From assembly GCF_012584445.1 (NCBI RefSeq), contig NZ_JABAHI010000008.1:62001-126000 (forward strand): a stretch of DNA of 64,000 nt, written 5' to 3'. Under the pieces are notes generated by a model. That model saw nothing but the letters and a program-made list of their open reading frames with translations. It was not told where the DNA came from and did no database searches. Source of the DNA: Olsenella sp. KGMB02461. Lineage in GTDB: Bacteria > Actinomycetota > Coriobacteriia > Coriobacteriales > Atopobiaceae. The translations under genes were made by a program, and so were the position numbers. The stretch's first letter is position 1. The number at the start of each line of letters is the position of its first letter. Shown here piece after piece: positions 16,588-26,154 of this stretch.

Positions 16588-16839
16588 GTGAGCCCGCTCA
16601 ATATCTTTTTGTCTGTGGTTTGGGGCATCTCTGCGGTAGCCTCCATCATCCTGGTGCTTATGCATTCTGGCAAAGGGACTGGCGTCTCTGATATGATCGC
16701 CAGCTCTATGTACAACTCCAATGCAGGCTCCGGCGTGTGGGAGAAAAACCTTGATCGCCTCACCGTCATCTCGGTGTGCGTGTTTGTGGCTACGCTCTTT
16801 ATCTTTATGCTCACCTTCCCCCAGGGAACCCTGGGCTAA
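16588..16839 (+). CDS. secG: Preprotein translocase subunit SecG
   Basis: An 83-residue inner-membrane protein. GTG 16588 follows AAAGGAG. Two transmembrane helices (about residues 3-24 and 58-78) flank a short cytosolic loop with LMHSGKGTGVSDM and NSNAGSGVWEKNLDRLT, the SecG signature. It supports SecYEG-mediated export. Placement right after the glycolysis genes is common in Gram-positive genomes. Confidence 0.93.
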   Translation: MSPLNIFLSVVWGISAVASIILVLMHSGKGTGVSDMIASSMYNSNAGSGVWEKNLDRLTVISVCVFVATLFIFMLTFPQGTLG

Positions 16840-17149
16840 GCAGTGCTTACCTTGGCGTTTTTTGCGCCTTTAAAATTTGTTGCATCCCAGGTCGACGCCC
16901 GTATCTTCGTCAGTTGAAGATATGGGCGTCGATATGTGTTGATGGTGGATGGATCTTCGTCTTTTGCCCAAATCTATGCATTGGGAAGGTCAAGAGGACC
17001 AAACATGGGCATGAACCTTAGGAAACACTAGGCTGCTCGGTTTTTGATGAATCGAGACTGTGGGTGCCATGAGGGCGAGCTTTCTGTCGCGAGCGCTCTT
17101 GGGGATTCACAGGTCAAAGCCAGCCACAGCAACTCTCAAGGGAGATCCT
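16840..17149. other. secG-oppA gap with large hairpin
   Basis: GGCG and CGCC flank a T6 run near 16853-16868, which may end secG transcription. At 16892-16932 a 17-base stem with one G-T pair (left arm TCGACGCCCGTATCTTC, loop of 7) stands without a T-tract. The rest, up to the ribosome site AAGGGAGA of the next gene, holds no gene I can support. Confidence 0.5.
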
Positions 17150-18808
17150 ATGAACGGCAATTCTCAGACCCCCTCTCTCACGCGCAAGGCTTTTCTGGGA
17201 AGCTCTGCGTTGGCGGCAGGGGTTCTGGCGCTGAGCGGCTGCAAGAAGAGCGGCGGCGCGGCTTCCGGGGACGGAACCTCAATCAGCTACTTCATCACCA
17301 ACCCACCTTCGATCGACTCCTACAGCGCGCAAGATGTGGCCGGTTGTCTGGTGGCCCGTCAGCTTTTTGATCCTCTGTGCACCTATAATTTCAAGACCTC
17401 CGAGGTAGAGCCTTGCGCTGCCGAGAGCTGGACGGTCAATGACGAAGGCACGGTGTTCACCTTCGCCATCCGCCAGGGCAACACCTTCCACAATGGCGAG
17501 ACTGTGGACGCTGCGGCTTTCCAGCGTGGCTGGAACCGTCTGTGCAATCCCACCACCACCGAGTCGCCTTCGGTAGTGAGCTACTACCTCAAGCTGGTCA
17601 AAGGCTATGACGAGGTAGTCAACGGGCAGGCTCAGGAGCTTTCGGGAGTGAGCTGCCCGGATGAGTACACCTTCCAGGTGGAGCTCTCTCAGCCCTTCTT
17701 TGACTTCCCCATGATCTGCACCATTGTCCCCACCGCCCCAGTGCCCAAGGCTGCTTTGGATGATTTCCAAAGCTACTTCAAGGCTCCCATTGGCAATGGC
17801 GCCTATGAGATGGACGGGCAGTGGGTGGACGGCCAGTACATCAAACTTAAGGCCTATCCCGACTACAAGAACGGCGAGAAGCCCAAGATCGACAACCTCA
17901 ACTTCAACATCCAGAAGGACGTGGAGACTGGCTATAAGGAGTTTTTGGCCGGCAACATCGACATCTGCGACATCCCTACGCCTCAGGTAAAGGATGCCCA
18001 GGCAGAGTACGGCATTTCCGAGGACGGCTACACCATCACTCCGGATCATCAGTGCCTTGATGGCGAGCAGCCCTCCACCTACTACCTGGTGCTCAATCTC
18101 GACGATCCTGTGCTGCAAGACGTGGATGTGCGCCGCGCCCTCTCTATGGCCATCGATCGCCAGAGCATCTGCGACACCGTGCTCCAAGGCACTAGGACCC
18201 CTGCCGGCAACCTCTGCGCGCCTACCTGCCTGGGTTACGAGGAGAACCAGTGGGCGTATTCCAAATATGACAAGGATGCAGCCATCGCGCTTCTGGACAA
18301 AAACCACCCGGCAGATGCCAGCGGCATGCGCGACATCTCTGTCACCCTCTCCTACAACGTGGATGGCTCCCACAAGGAGATCATGGAGACCGTCCAGGCC
18401 AACCTCCAGGCCGTGGGCATCAACGTCACTCAAAACACCGTGGAGTGGGCTGCCTACCTGTCTATGCTGGACTCCGGCGACTATCAGATTGGCCGTCAGG
18501 GTTGGGTGGCCGAGTACCCCTCCATCGACAACTTCCTCTATTCCCTGTGCTACACCGGCAATGCCGACAACCTCTCCGGCTACTCAAACGAGCAGGTAGA
18601 TAGCCTCATTGTCCAGGCTCGTGGCACCCAAGACGAAAACGAGCGCCTCTCGCTTTTGGAGCAGGCCAACACCATTGTGGGCAACGACGTGCCCATGATC
18701 CCCCTGTTCTTCTACAAGTTCGCCAAGGTGGGCTCCAGCCGCATCAAGCAAGCCTATCTGTCGCCCATCGAGCAGTCCTCTGCCGCCTCATGGGAGCTTG
18801 AGGGTTAA
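17150..18808 (+). CDS. oppA: Oligopeptide-binding lipoprotein (first copy)
   Basis: A 552-residue extracytoplasmic binding protein (SBP_bac_5 family). ATG 17150 follows AAGGGAGAT. The N-terminus TRKAFLGSSALAAGVLALSGC is a lipoprotein signal with lipobox LSGC. Typical blocks are AAESWTVNDEGTVFTFAIRQGNTFHNGETVDAAAF, PIGNGAYEM, LNFNIQKDVETGYKEFLAGNIDICDIP, RRALSMAIDRQSI and ADNLSGYSNEQVD. It is lipid-anchored outside the membrane and hands peptides to OppBC. It shares long blocks with the second copy at 19224, so the two arose by duplication. A terminator follows it, so it may be expressed apart from the rest. Confidence 0.92.
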   Translation: MNGNSQTPSLTRKAFLGSSALAAGVLALSGCKKSGGAASGDGTSISYFITNPPSIDSYSAQDVAGCLVARQLFDPLCTYNFKTSEVEPCAAESWTVNDEGTVFTFAIRQGNTFHNGETVDAAAFQRGWNRLCNPTTTESPSVVSYYLKLVKGYDEVVNGQAQELSGVSCPDEYTFQVELSQPFFDFPMICTIVPTAPVPKAALDDFQSYFKAPIGNGAYEMDGQWVDGQYIKLKAYPDYKNGEKPKIDNLNFNIQKDVETGYKEFLAGNIDICDIPTPQVKDAQAEYGISEDGYTITPDHQCLDGEQPSTYYLVLNLDDPVLQDVDVRRALSMAIDRQSICDTVLQGTRTPAGNLCAPTCLGYEENQWAYSKYDKDAAIALLDKNHPADASGMRDISVTLSYNVDGSHKEIMETVQANLQAVGINVTQNTVEWAAYLSMLDSGDYQIGRQGWVAEYPSIDNFLYSLCYTGNADNLSGYSNEQVDSLIVQARGTQDENERLSLLEQANTIVGNDVPMIPLFFYKFAKVGSSRIKQAYLSPIEQSSAASWELEG

Positions 18809-18845
18809 GAGTCTTCCAGCACATAAGACCTAGGGTCCACAATTG

Positions 18846-18888
18846 AGATGCCGAGAAAGGCCGCGGTCTTTCTCGGCATCTATTTATG
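18846..18888 (+). terminator. Terminator built from two inverted TGCCGAGAA words
   Basis: AGATGCCGAGAAAG (18846-18859) pairs perfectly over 14 bases with CTTTCTCGGCATCT (18868-18881), followed by ATTTATG. Both arms contain the exact dispersed 9-mer. This is how uptake words sit in terminators in Neisseria and Haemophilus. Confidence 0.75.
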
Positions 18889-19223
18889 TAGAAGCAATGT
18901 AAAAAGGGGAGTAAGAGAGGAATGGTTGTGAACCTTCTGTGTGGATATGCTGACCTGCTGAAATATTCCTAAAATCTCCACGTTAGTTTTAGTCCTGTTG
19001 GTTTCCATCTTGGTAACAAATGACCAAAAGAGGGCATTCAGGTTGCGTTAAAGGACTATTTCCTAAATACTTCTATGGAACCGAATGCCCCCGAGCGCCT
19101 CGGGCTGAGAGGTGGACACGGACACTTCTTGCCTCTGGAGGGTAGGGGGCCGGATCGAAGGCATGATTCGCTCGAGCTAGAGAGGCTCCGGGCGAACAAG
19201 CACGACAGACAGAAGGAGAGAGT
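18889..19223. other. Upstream region of the second oppA
   Basis: The first half (to about 19070) is AT-rich relative to the genome and contains TTGCGT near 19045 with AATACT about 17 bases on, a possible promoter. The second half is GC-rich. GAAGGAGAGAG precedes ATG 19224. I see no gene on either strand. Confidence 0.4.
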
Positions 19224-20879
19224 ATGAGCGAGTTCCTCAAGATCGGTCGCCGCACGTTCCTCAAGGGTTCTGCTGCTGCGTCCGCTCTCATGGCACTGGC
19301 CGCCTGCAAGAAGGATGACGGCGGCGCCACCGCCGAGGCAGGCACTGAGGGCGCTACTGCCAAGGTCTACATCAACAACCCCGTGTCCATCGACCCCTAC
19401 AACTGCCAGGAGTCCGAGGGCACTCAGGTTTGCTATCAGATGTTTGACTGCCTTACCGACTTCGATTACGAGAAGGGCGAACTCATCCCCGCCGCTGCTG
19501 AGTCTTGGACTTCCAATGACGACGGCACCGAGTTCACCTTCACCCTCAAGGAGGGCTGCAAGTTCCACAACGGCGACCCCGTGGATGCCGAGTCTTTCGT
19601 ACGCGGCTGGACCCGTCTGGTGGATCCCAAGACCAACACCGACAGCCCCTCTGCCGTGACCTACCACATCTCCATGGTGGACGGCTATGACGCACTGGCT
19701 GCCGGCGAGACCGACGTCCTCTCTGGCGTCTCTGCACCCGATGACAAGACCTTCGTGGTCAAGCTTGCCACTCCCTATGCTGACTTCCCCTATGTGGCGA
19801 GCCACCCTGCCCTGGCCCCCGTGCCCGCTGTGGCGCTGGAAGACTTCAACGCCTACTTCACCGCTCCTGTGGGCAATGGCCCCTTCATGATGGACGGCAA
19901 GTGGGTGGACGGCCAGTACATCAACCTCAAGCGTTTCGAGGACTACAACGGCGACAAGCCCAAGATCGCCGCCATCCAGTTCAACATCCAGAAGGATATG
20001 GAGACTGCCTACAAGGAGTTCCAGGCCGGCAACTATGACTTCTGCGACGTTCCCACTGCGCAGATCACCTCCGCCCAGGACACCTATGGTCTGTCCGACG
20101 ACGGCTATACCATCACCCCCGGCAAGCAGATGCTGCTGGGCGACGAGGCCTCCGTCTACTACCTCACCATCAACAACACCGATCCTTTGCTCAAGGATGT
20201 GAACCTGCGCAAGGCCATCTCTCTGGCCATCAACCGTCAGGCCATCTGCGACACCATCTTCTCCGGCACCCGCACCCCTGCTGCCAACATCATTCCCCCG
20301 GGAATCGCTGGTTACGAGGACGACGTGTGGGCTGACTCCCACTACGACAAGGATGCCGCAGTGGCTCTGCTGGATCAGTACTATCCCGCAGACGCCGACG
20401 GCAAGCGCAACGTCACTTTCCAGCTGTCCTTCAACGGCGACGGCAACCACAAGGACATCATGACCGCCATCCAGGCCGACCTGGCCGAGGTGGGCATCGA
20501 CGCCACCCTGGATCAGGGCGAGTGGGCTGCCATTCTCGACCGTTACCAGAACGGCGACTATCAGACCGGCCGTCTGGGCTGGATCGCAGACTATCCCATC
20601 ATGGATAACTTCCTCTATCCCCTGTTCTTCACCGGCAACGGCGACAACCGCTCCCTCTACAGCAACGCCGAGGTTGACGCTGCTCTCGAGGACGCTCGCC
20701 AGACCGTGGACGACGATGCCCGCATCACCGCCCTTCAGGAAGTCAACAAGAAGATCTCCGAGGACATGCCCGTGGTGCCCATCTTCTTCTACAAGCACAC
20801 CTATGTGGGCTCGGACAAGGTGAAGAGCGCCTACGTCGATCCTTCCAAGAAGATCCACCTGAAGTCTGCCGATATGTAA
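19224..20879 (+). CDS. oppA: Oligopeptide-binding lipoprotein (second copy)
   Basis: A 551-residue paralog of the protein at 17150. The N-terminus has GRRTFLKGSAAASALMALAAC: a lipobox (LAAC) preceded by an RRTFLKG run that resembles a twin-arginine signal, so Tat export of the lipoprotein is possible. The body has the same SBP_bac_5 blocks (AAESWTSNDDGTEFTFTLKEGCKFHNGDPVDAESF, PVGNGPFMMDGKWVDGQYINLK, RKAISLAINRQAICDTIFSGTRTPA). Codon use is highly biased to C-ending codons, more than in the first copy, suggesting high expression. It is followed by a terminator, then the permease genes. Confidence 0.93.
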   Translation: MSEFLKIGRRTFLKGSAAASALMALAACKKDDGGATAEAGTEGATAKVYINNPVSIDPYNCQESEGTQVCYQMFDCLTDFDYEKGELIPAAAESWTSNDDGTEFTFTLKEGCKFHNGDPVDAESFVRGWTRLVDPKTNTDSPSAVTYHISMVDGYDALAAGETDVLSGVSAPDDKTFVVKLATPYADFPYVASHPALAPVPAVALEDFNAYFTAPVGNGPFMMDGKWVDGQYINLKRFEDYNGDKPKIAAIQFNIQKDMETAYKEFQAGNYDFCDVPTAQITSAQDTYGLSDDGYTITPGKQMLLGDEASVYYLTINNTDPLLKDVNLRKAISLAINRQAICDTIFSGTRTPAANIIPPGIAGYEDDVWADSHYDKDAAVALLDQYYPADADGKRNVTFQLSFNGDGNHKDIMTAIQADLAEVGIDATLDQGEWAAILDRYQNGDYQTGRLGWIADYPIMDNFLYPLFFTGNGDNRSLYSNAEVDAALEDARQTVDDDARITALQEVNKKISEDMPVVPIFFYKHTYVGSDKVKSAYVDPSKKIHLKSADM

Positions 20880-21265
20880 GCTGCCTTCCTCAAGGCTTAA
20901 AGCTTGCCTAAGGCATGCTGCAGGGCAATGTGTGGATAAATACTGTGCAGCCATGCATAGCGAGGTATCGCTTCCTTTTGAGGCGGTACCTCGCTTTCTT
21001 ATAGGGAAGACACCCTCTTTGCGCAGCGCTTGTTTGTCGATATTCATGCAATCTGAATATACTTTTAAACATGTAATTGCTTCCAATGTGTTTCGTATCG
21101 CGCTTGCGATGCATCGAATAGGCCTCTTTTGCCACCGGTCTGCCTATACTTGTTACCGTGCGCTAGGTGGCTAGTTTTTGACCCTCTCTTTTGGGGCCCA
21201 GTCCTTGGTGCATAGAGGGCCGCTTGGCCCTTACCTGTTGGCATCGGATACAGGAGACATCGAGC
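20880..21265. other. Gap before oppB with terminator and AT-rich stretch
   Basis: A terminator lies at 20959-20999: AGCGAGGTA pairs with TACCTCGCT, extended by TCGC/GCGG, then TTTCTT. The region 21030-21165 is AT-rich and holds TATACT at about 21144, which may be a -10 box for oppB. No gene is seen. The oppB ribosome site AGGAGA lies at about 21251. Confidence 0.5.
20959..20999 (+). terminator. Terminator after second oppA
   Basis: The 13-base stem AGCGAGGTA-TCGC with GCGG-TACCTCGCT, one G-T pair, is followed by TTTCTTAT. Confidence 0.75.
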
Positions 21266-22300
21266 ATGCTCAAGTACATCCTCAAGCGCCTCCTGCAGTT
21301 CATCCCGGTGTTCTTTGGCGTCACAATGATCTTGTTTGCCATGAAGAACATTGTCCCTGGCGATCCCATCAAGCTCATCGCCGGCGACAAGGCGCTCCCG
21401 CCTGAGACAGAACTGCAGCTTCGCATCGCGAATCACCTCATCGAGGTAGACGCAGACGGCAAGCCCATCTATGACGAGGAGGGCAACACCGTCCCTATGC
21501 CCATCTGGAAGCAGTACGGCTACTATATCTCCGGCCTGCTTCAGGGCGACTTGGGCAACTCCTACAGCCGCAAGCTTCCGGTGTCCCAGATTTTTGCCGA
21601 TAAGTATCCCTATACCGCCAAGCTCGCCATCGTGGCCATCATCATCGAGGCGGTGGTAGGCATAGGCGCAGGCATGGTGAGTGCCATCAAGAGATATTCC
21701 TTCTGGGATGTGCTCGTCACCCTCATCACCGCAGTGCTCGTGGCCATGCCCGCCTTCTGGTTGGGTATGCTGCTCCAGCTATTCTTTGGCATCATTCTCA
21801 AGAACGCCACCGGGGGCGCGGTGTACATGCCCATCTCTGGCGCCGGTGGCAACTCCGAGTTCTTGCCATGGGTGCACTACATCTTGCCGGCCATCACCTT
21901 GGCAGCTGTGTCTACTGCCTACACGGCCCGCATCATGCGCTCCCAGCTCTTGGAGGTCATGAACCAAGACTACATTCGCACGGCAAAGGCCAAAGGCCTT
22001 TCTCGGCGCGAGATCATTTACCACCATGCTCTCAAGAATGCGCTGATCCCCGTTGTCACCTACATAGGACTGGACTTTGGCGCCATGCTCTCGGGCGCCA
22101 TCCTCACAGAGACGGTCTTCAACTGGCCTGGTGTGGGCAATGAGATCTATCGCGCCATCACCCAGCGTGACTGGCCCATCGTGATGGGCGGCGTCACCAT
22201 CATCATCGTGGTGGTGCTCCTCATCAACCTTATCGTCGACATCAGCTACGCCTTCCTGGATCCGCGCATCCGCTATGGCGCTCCCAAGGATCAAGGTTAG
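21266..22300 (+). CDS. oppB: Oligopeptide ABC transporter permease OppB
   Basis: A 344-residue inner-membrane permease. ATG 21266 follows AGGAGACATCGAGC. The N-terminus MLKYILKRLLQFIPVFFGVTMILFAM is the classic OppB start with the first transmembrane helix. The BPD_transp_1 domain has about five more helices and the EAA loop (YIRTAKAKGLSRREIIYHHALKNALIPVVTYIGLDFG) that docks on the ATPases. The loop codes over TTTCTCGGCG, close to the dispersed word, but here the LSRREI residues are family-typical, so it may be chance. Forms the channel with OppC. Confidence 0.95.
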   Translation: MLKYILKRLLQFIPVFFGVTMILFAMKNIVPGDPIKLIAGDKALPPETELQLRIANHLIEVDADGKPIYDEEGNTVPMPIWKQYGYYISGLLQGDLGNSYSRKLPVSQIFADKYPYTAKLAIVAIIIEAVVGIGAGMVSAIKRYSFWDVLVTLITAVLVAMPAFWLGMLLQLFFGIILKNATGGAVYMPISGAGGNSEFLPWVHYILPAITLAAVSTAYTARIMRSQLLEVMNQDYIRTAKAKGLSRREIIYHHALKNALIPVVTYIGLDFGAMLSGAILTETVFNWPGVGNEIYRAITQRDWPIVMGGVTIIIVVVLLINLIVDISYAFLDPRIRYGAPKDQG

Positions 22301-22310
22301 GAGGTGCCCC

Positions 22311-23390
22311 ATGGAAAAGAAACAGCATGAGAGAGACCTTGAGCGCGAGGCTCAGGAGGAGCTCCGCGAAGAGACCGACCGCGCCTATGACGTTCATGAA
22401 GAGCGCGTACAGGCTGCTTCCGAGGTAGAGACAGATCAGCAGGACGATGCAGAGCCTGAGCACCATCGCGATTTCCGCGGCGCCTACAATGCTGTGGTCG
22501 ACGAGGTCGACCATGAGGGCGCTTCCCGCACCCTTTGGAGCGACGCCTTCGCGCGCCTTCGCAAGAACAAGCTCGCCATCATCGGCGCTGTCTGGATCAT
22601 CTTCGTGGCCCTAGTGGCCATCACTGCAGACCTGTGGGTTCCCCAAACGCTGGGATCGCCCACGGCCATCGACTCCTCTCAAATGGCGTCGCTGGCACGC
22701 CTCCCGCCTTCCCTTGAGCATCCCTTTGGCACCGATGCTCTGGGTCGCGACGTGCTTTGCCGCGTGATCTACGGCGCGCAGATCTCTCTTACCGTAGGCC
22801 TTCTGGCCACTGCGATCTCTACAGTGCTCGGCCTCATCATGGGAGCTTTGGCAGCCTTCTATGGCGGCATTTGGGACACCATCATCATGCGTCTCGCAGA
22901 CATCTTCTTGGCCTTCCCCTACACCCTTTTCGTCATCGTCATGTTGGCGGTGCTAGGGCAGGGCATCCAGAACGTGTTCATCGCCATCGGCGTGTTGGGC
23001 TGGCCTTCCATCGCCCGCGTGTTCCGCTCTGCCATTCTTTCCGTCAAAGAGAACGACTACGTGGACGCCGCCCGTTCCATGGGCGCCTCGGACGCCCGCA
23101 TCATCATGCGCCACATCTTCCCCAACTCGGTAGCATCCATCGTAGTCTACGCCACCATGAACATCGGCGGCGCCATCCTTACCGAGAGCGCGCTGTCCTT
23201 CTTGGGCATGGGCGTGACGCCCCCTAATCCTTCCTGGGGCTCCATGATTCAAGACGGTCAGCAGTACCTGGCTACTCAGCCGTGGCTCATGCTTATGCCC
23301 GGTATCGCCATCATCACCACCGTATTGGCCTTCACGCTGCTGGGCGATGGTTTGCGCGATGCGCTGGATGTCAAGATGAAGGATGCCTAA
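22311..23390 (+). CDS. oppC: Oligopeptide ABC transporter permease OppC
   Basis: A 359-residue permease. ATG 22311 has TAGGAGGTG upstream and lies ten bases after oppB. It has an unusually long charged N-terminal extension of about 70 residues, rich in Glu, Arg and His (MEKKQHERDLEREAQEELRE ...). Then come ARLRKNKLAIIGAVWIIFVALVAI (N-terminal OppC domain with helix 1), PPSLEHPFGTDALGRDVLCRVIYGAQISL, and the EAA loop DYVDAARSMGASDARIIMRHIFPNSVASI. The extension is not needed for transport in known homologs; its role is unknown. Confidence 0.94.
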   Translation: MEKKQHERDLEREAQEELREETDRAYDVHEERVQAASEVETDQQDDAEPEHHRDFRGAYNAVVDEVDHEGASRTLWSDAFARLRKNKLAIIGAVWIIFVALVAITADLWVPQTLGSPTAIDSSQMASLARLPPSLEHPFGTDALGRDVLCRVIYGAQISLTVGLLATAISTVLGLIMGALAAFYGGIWDTIIMRLADIFLAFPYTLFVIVMLAVLGQGIQNVFIAIGVLGWPSIARVFRSAILSVKENDYVDAARSMGASDARIIMRHIFPNSVASIVVYATMNIGGAILTESALSFLGMGVTPPNPSWGSMIQDGQQYLATQPWLMLMPGIAIITTVLAFTLLGDGLRDALDVKMKDA

Positions 23391-23393
23391 ACC

Positions 23394-24554
23394 ATGGCTA
23401 AAAAAGATGCAAAGCAAGAGCAGGACCTCAAAAACCAGCCCATTCCCGAGGGCTCTCACCTGCTCGAGGTAGACAACCTCAAAATGTACTTCCACACCCA
23501 AGACGGCGTGGTCAAAGCCGTCGACGGCGTGACCTATACGCTGGATCGCGGCGAGACGCTGGGAGTGGTAGGCGAGTCGGGCTCGGGAAAGTCCGTGACC
23601 GCCATGACCATCATGGGCCTCATCGACATGCCTCCGGGACGCATCGAAGGCGGCGATGTGCGCTATCGCGGCAAATCCTTGCTCGAGATGACTGAGCAGC
23701 AGATGCAGTCGGTGCGCGGCAACGACATCGCCATGATCTTCCAAGACCCCATGACCTCGCTCAACCCGGTCTATACCATCGGCCGTCAACTGGGTGAGGG
23801 CCTGCGCATCCATCGCGGCTATTCCAAGGAGCAGGCTCTCAAGCGCGCCACCGAGCTTTTGGCTATGGTGGGCATTCCCAATGCAGAGCAGCGTGTCAAA
23901 GACTACCCTCACCAGTTCTCCGGCGGCATGCGCCAGCGCGCCATGATCGCCATGGCATTGGCGTGCGACCCCGACATCCTCATCGCCGATGAGCCCACCA
24001 CCGCTCTGGACGTGACTATCCAGGCCCAGATCATCGAGCTCATGCAAAAGATGCAAAAGGAGAACGGCAACGCCATCGTCATGATCACCCATGACTTGGG
24101 CGTGGTGGCAGACATCGCCGACAAGATCATGGTCATGTATGCCGGCCGCCCAGTGGAGTTTGGCACTGCGGACGAGATCTTCTACAGCCCCATCCATCCC
24201 TACACCTGGGGCCTCATGCGCTCGATCCCCGAGCAGGTGACAGACGAGAAGAAGCCCCTCACACCCATCAAGGGAAACCCTCCCTCGCTGGTCAACGTGC
24301 CCAAGGGCTGCTCTTTCTCTCCTCGCTGCCCCTATGCCACCGAGCTTTGCCACACCCAGGAGCCTCCGCTCTACACGATGCCTTCGGGACACTACGCGCG
24401 TTGCCATTACTGCAGCGACCCCGAGTTTGTAAAGAAGAACGCTCCTGTCACCTCTCGCACAGTCGTCGACGTGGCTGATGGCGAGCCTCATCGTGCCGAT
24501 AAGAACGCCGCTTCGGCACCTGCACAGTTCCCACATCTAGGAAGCGAGGCATAA
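23394..24554 (+). CDS. oppD: Oligopeptide ABC transporter ATPase OppD
   Basis: A 386-residue cytoplasmic ATPase. Walker A is GESGSGKS, the Q-loop is in [12 protein letters not shown], the signature is [18 protein letters not shown], Walker B is [12 protein letters not shown], and the switch His is in MITHDLGVV. The C-terminal oligo_HPY domain carries a Cys-rich [22 protein letters not shown], as in many peptide-transporter ATPases that can bind an Fe-S cluster. The gene starts three bases after the oppC stop and is followed four bases on by oppF. Confidence 0.96.
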   Translation: MAKKDAKQEQDLKNQPIPEGSHLLEVDNLKMYFHTQDGVVKAVDGVTYTLDRGETLGVVGESGSGKSVTAMTIMGLIDMPPGRIEGGDVRYRGKSLLEMTEQQMQSVRGNDIAMIFQDPMTSLNPVYTIGRQLGEGLRIHRGYSKEQALKRATELLAMVGIPNAEQRVKDYPHQFSGGMRQRAMIAMALACDPDILIADEPTTALDVTIQAQIIELMQKMQKENGNAIVMITHDLGVVADIADKIMVMYAGRPVEFGTADEIFYSPIHPYTWGLMRSIPEQVTDEKKPLTPIKGNPPSLVNVPKGCSFSPRCPYATELCHTQEPPLYTMPSGHYARCHYCSDPEFVKKNAPVTSRTVVDVADGEPHRADKNAASAPAQFPHLGSEA

Positions 24555-24558
24555 ATCT

Positions 24559-25581
24559 ATGGCTACCTCGCAAGAGCCCCTGCTCCATGTGGAGCATCTC
24601 ACCAAAGAGTTCCCGGTAGACTCCGGCGTCTTTGCAGGCCGCATGGCCAAGAAAGTCTCCGCCGTCGATGACGTGAGCTTTGACATCTTCCCGGGCGAGA
24701 CCTTTGGCCTGGTAGGAGAGTCCGGTTGTGGCAAGTCCACCACCGGCCGCTGCATCATGCGCCTCACCCACCCTACGGGCGGCCGCGTGGTCTTTGACGG
24801 CAAAGACGTCGCCACAATGAAGAAGAAAGAGCTCAAGGCCGTGCGCCATGACCTCCAGTACATCTTCCAAGACCCTTACGCCTCGCTCAATCCCCGTATG
24901 ACCATCGGCGAGATCGTCAGCGAGCCTCTGGTGATCCATGGCGAGATGAGCAATACCGAGGAGCGCATGGATTACGTGCGCAAGATCCTGGATATCGTGG
25001 GTCTCAACCCTGAGCACATCAACCGCTATCCCCACGAGTTCTCTGGAGGCCAGCGCCAGCGCGTAGGCATCGCGCGCGCCTTTGCACTGCATCCCAAGCT
25101 CATCATCTGCGACGAGCCGGTCTCTGCTCTGGACGTGTCCATTCAGGCTCAGGTATTGAACCTCTTGGGCGAGCTCCAAAAGGAGTACGGCACAGCCTAT
25201 CTCTTCATTGCCCACGACCTCTCGGTGGTTCAGCATATCTCCGACCGCGTGGCCGTCATGTATTTAGGTAACCTCATGGAGACCTCCGATTGGCGCTCCC
25301 TCTACGCAGAGCCCTACCACCCCTACACCCAGGCGCTCCTCTCGGCAGTGCCCATCCCTGATCCCGACGTGCAGCGCTCGCGTGAGCGCATCATTCTGGC
25401 GGGGGATCCTCCGAGCCCCATCGACCCTCCCTCAGGATGCCGCTTCCACACCCGTTGCCCCATCGCCCAGGAGATCTGCAGCCAGAAGCGTCCTGAGATG
25501 CGCGAGGTGGCCCCAGGGCATCACTGTGCGTGCTTCTTTGCCAAGCCGTTCCCCATCCAGGGGTCTTCTATCGAGCTCTAA
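24559..25581 (+). CDS. oppF: Oligopeptide ABC transporter ATPase OppF
   Basis: A 340-residue ATPase that pairs with OppD. Walker A is GESGCGKST, the signature [18 protein letters not shown], Walker [12 protein letters not shown], and the switch His lies in [12 protein letters not shown]. The C-terminus has the oligo_HPY segment with [17 protein letters not shown]. It is the last gene of the opp operon and ends 20 bases before a strong terminator. The system brings oligopeptides into the cell as an amino-acid source, fitting an asaccharolytic or gut/oral lifestyle. Confidence 0.96.
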   Translation: MATSQEPLLHVEHLTKEFPVDSGVFAGRMAKKVSAVDDVSFDIFPGETFGLVGESGCGKSTTGRCIMRLTHPTGGRVVFDGKDVATMKKKELKAVRHDLQYIFQDPYASLNPRMTIGEIVSEPLVIHGEMSNTEERMDYVRKILDIVGLNPEHINRYPHEFSGGQRQRVGIARAFALHPKLIICDEPVSALDVSIQAQVLNLLGELQKEYGTAYLFIAHDLSVVQHISDRVAVMYLGNLMETSDWRSLYAEPYHPYTQALLSAVPIPDPDVQRSRERIILAGDPPSPIDPPSGCRFHTRCPIAQEICSQKRPEMREVAPGHHCACFFAKPFPIQGSSIEL

Positions 25582-25602
25582 GCTGCGGTATCTGTAGTTC
25601 TA

Positions 25603-25636
25603 AAGGGTGCTCACTCACAGGTGGGCGCCCTTTTTT
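25603..25636 (+). terminator. Terminator of the opp operon
   Basis: AAGGGTGCTCAC (25603-25614) pairs with GTGGGCGCCCTT (25621-25632) with two G-T pairs, followed by TTTT. Confidence 0.85.
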
Positions 25637-25755
25637 ATGGATGGGCCATTAGAATGCGCCTCTCTGGGGCATAGAAACCCATGTGCAGCCAAAAGGCCTC
25701 CTGCAGGTTGCAGGCGCACGCGCCCTAGTCTTTTACATTGAGGGGGAGGGGACCG

Positions 25756-26154
25756 GTGGGTTCTCACGACAGCACGTTCACTCAGGCATCTGGCGCCCAG
25801 GATGCCTCGTTTACCACGCTCGACAAAGGCGTCATAGCCCAGTACTACCGGGTGGTGTCCCTTGAAGGCCTGGAAGAGTCTGTAGCTCGGCGCCTGGAAT
25901 CGGTAGGCATGACACGGGGTTCTGTGATCTGCGTGCTCAACAACAAGAGCCACGGCACAGACATCATCAGGCTCAGGGAGACTCGTTGGGCTTTGGGCCG
26001 TTCCATCACCTCATGCATCCAGGTGCGCCATCTGGATACGCCTCCTGTGCCCAACCGCGACCTAAGCCCAGAGTCTGTGTCTGCAAGCCGCGCTCAAGCC
26101 GATGCTCCACAGGCCTCTTTGGCAACGCAGGGCAAGGAGGCATCCCGTGGATAA
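25756..26154 (+). CDS. feoA: FeoA-domain protein
   Basis: A 132-residue protein. GTG 25756 sits after AGGGGGAGGGGACC; TTG 25738 is a less likely start. Residues about 25-95 match the FeoA SH3-like fold: VARRLESVGMTRGSVICVLNNKSHGTDIIRLRETRWALGRSITSCIQV. FeoA is a small cytosolic partner of the ferrous-iron transporter FeoB. A 25-residue leader and a 35-residue Pro/Ser/Ala-rich tail make it longer than the usual 75 residues. It overlaps feoB by eight bases. I could not find a convincing Fur or DtxR/IdeR box upstream. Confidence 0.85.
   Translation: MGSHDSTFTQASGAQDASFTTLDKGVIAQYYRVVSLEGLEESVARRLESVGMTRGSVICVLNNKSHGTDIIRLRETRWALGRSITSCIQVRHLDTPPVPNRDLSPESVSASRAQADAPQASLATQGKEASRG

Noticed and set aside
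16892..16932. Small RNA gene (6S, SRP or tmRNA)
   Set aside because: Only one strong hairpin; none of the conserved loops or tag sequences of those RNAs is seen.
19056..21086. A 676-codon minus-strand open frame opposite oppA2
   Set aside because: It is the shadow of a highly C-biased gene; its product is Val/Leu/Gly-rich without domains, and oppA2 is plainly real. The same holds for long antisense frames opposite gap, pgk, gpmI, oppC/D and feoB.
21999..22010. TTTCTCGGCG in oppB as a copy of the dispersed word
   Set aside because: The residues LSRREI are family-conserved and the last base differs, so it is not counted.
25640..25755. Iron-regulator box before feoA
   Set aside because: I looked for Fur- and IdeR-like palindromes and saw none with enough matches.
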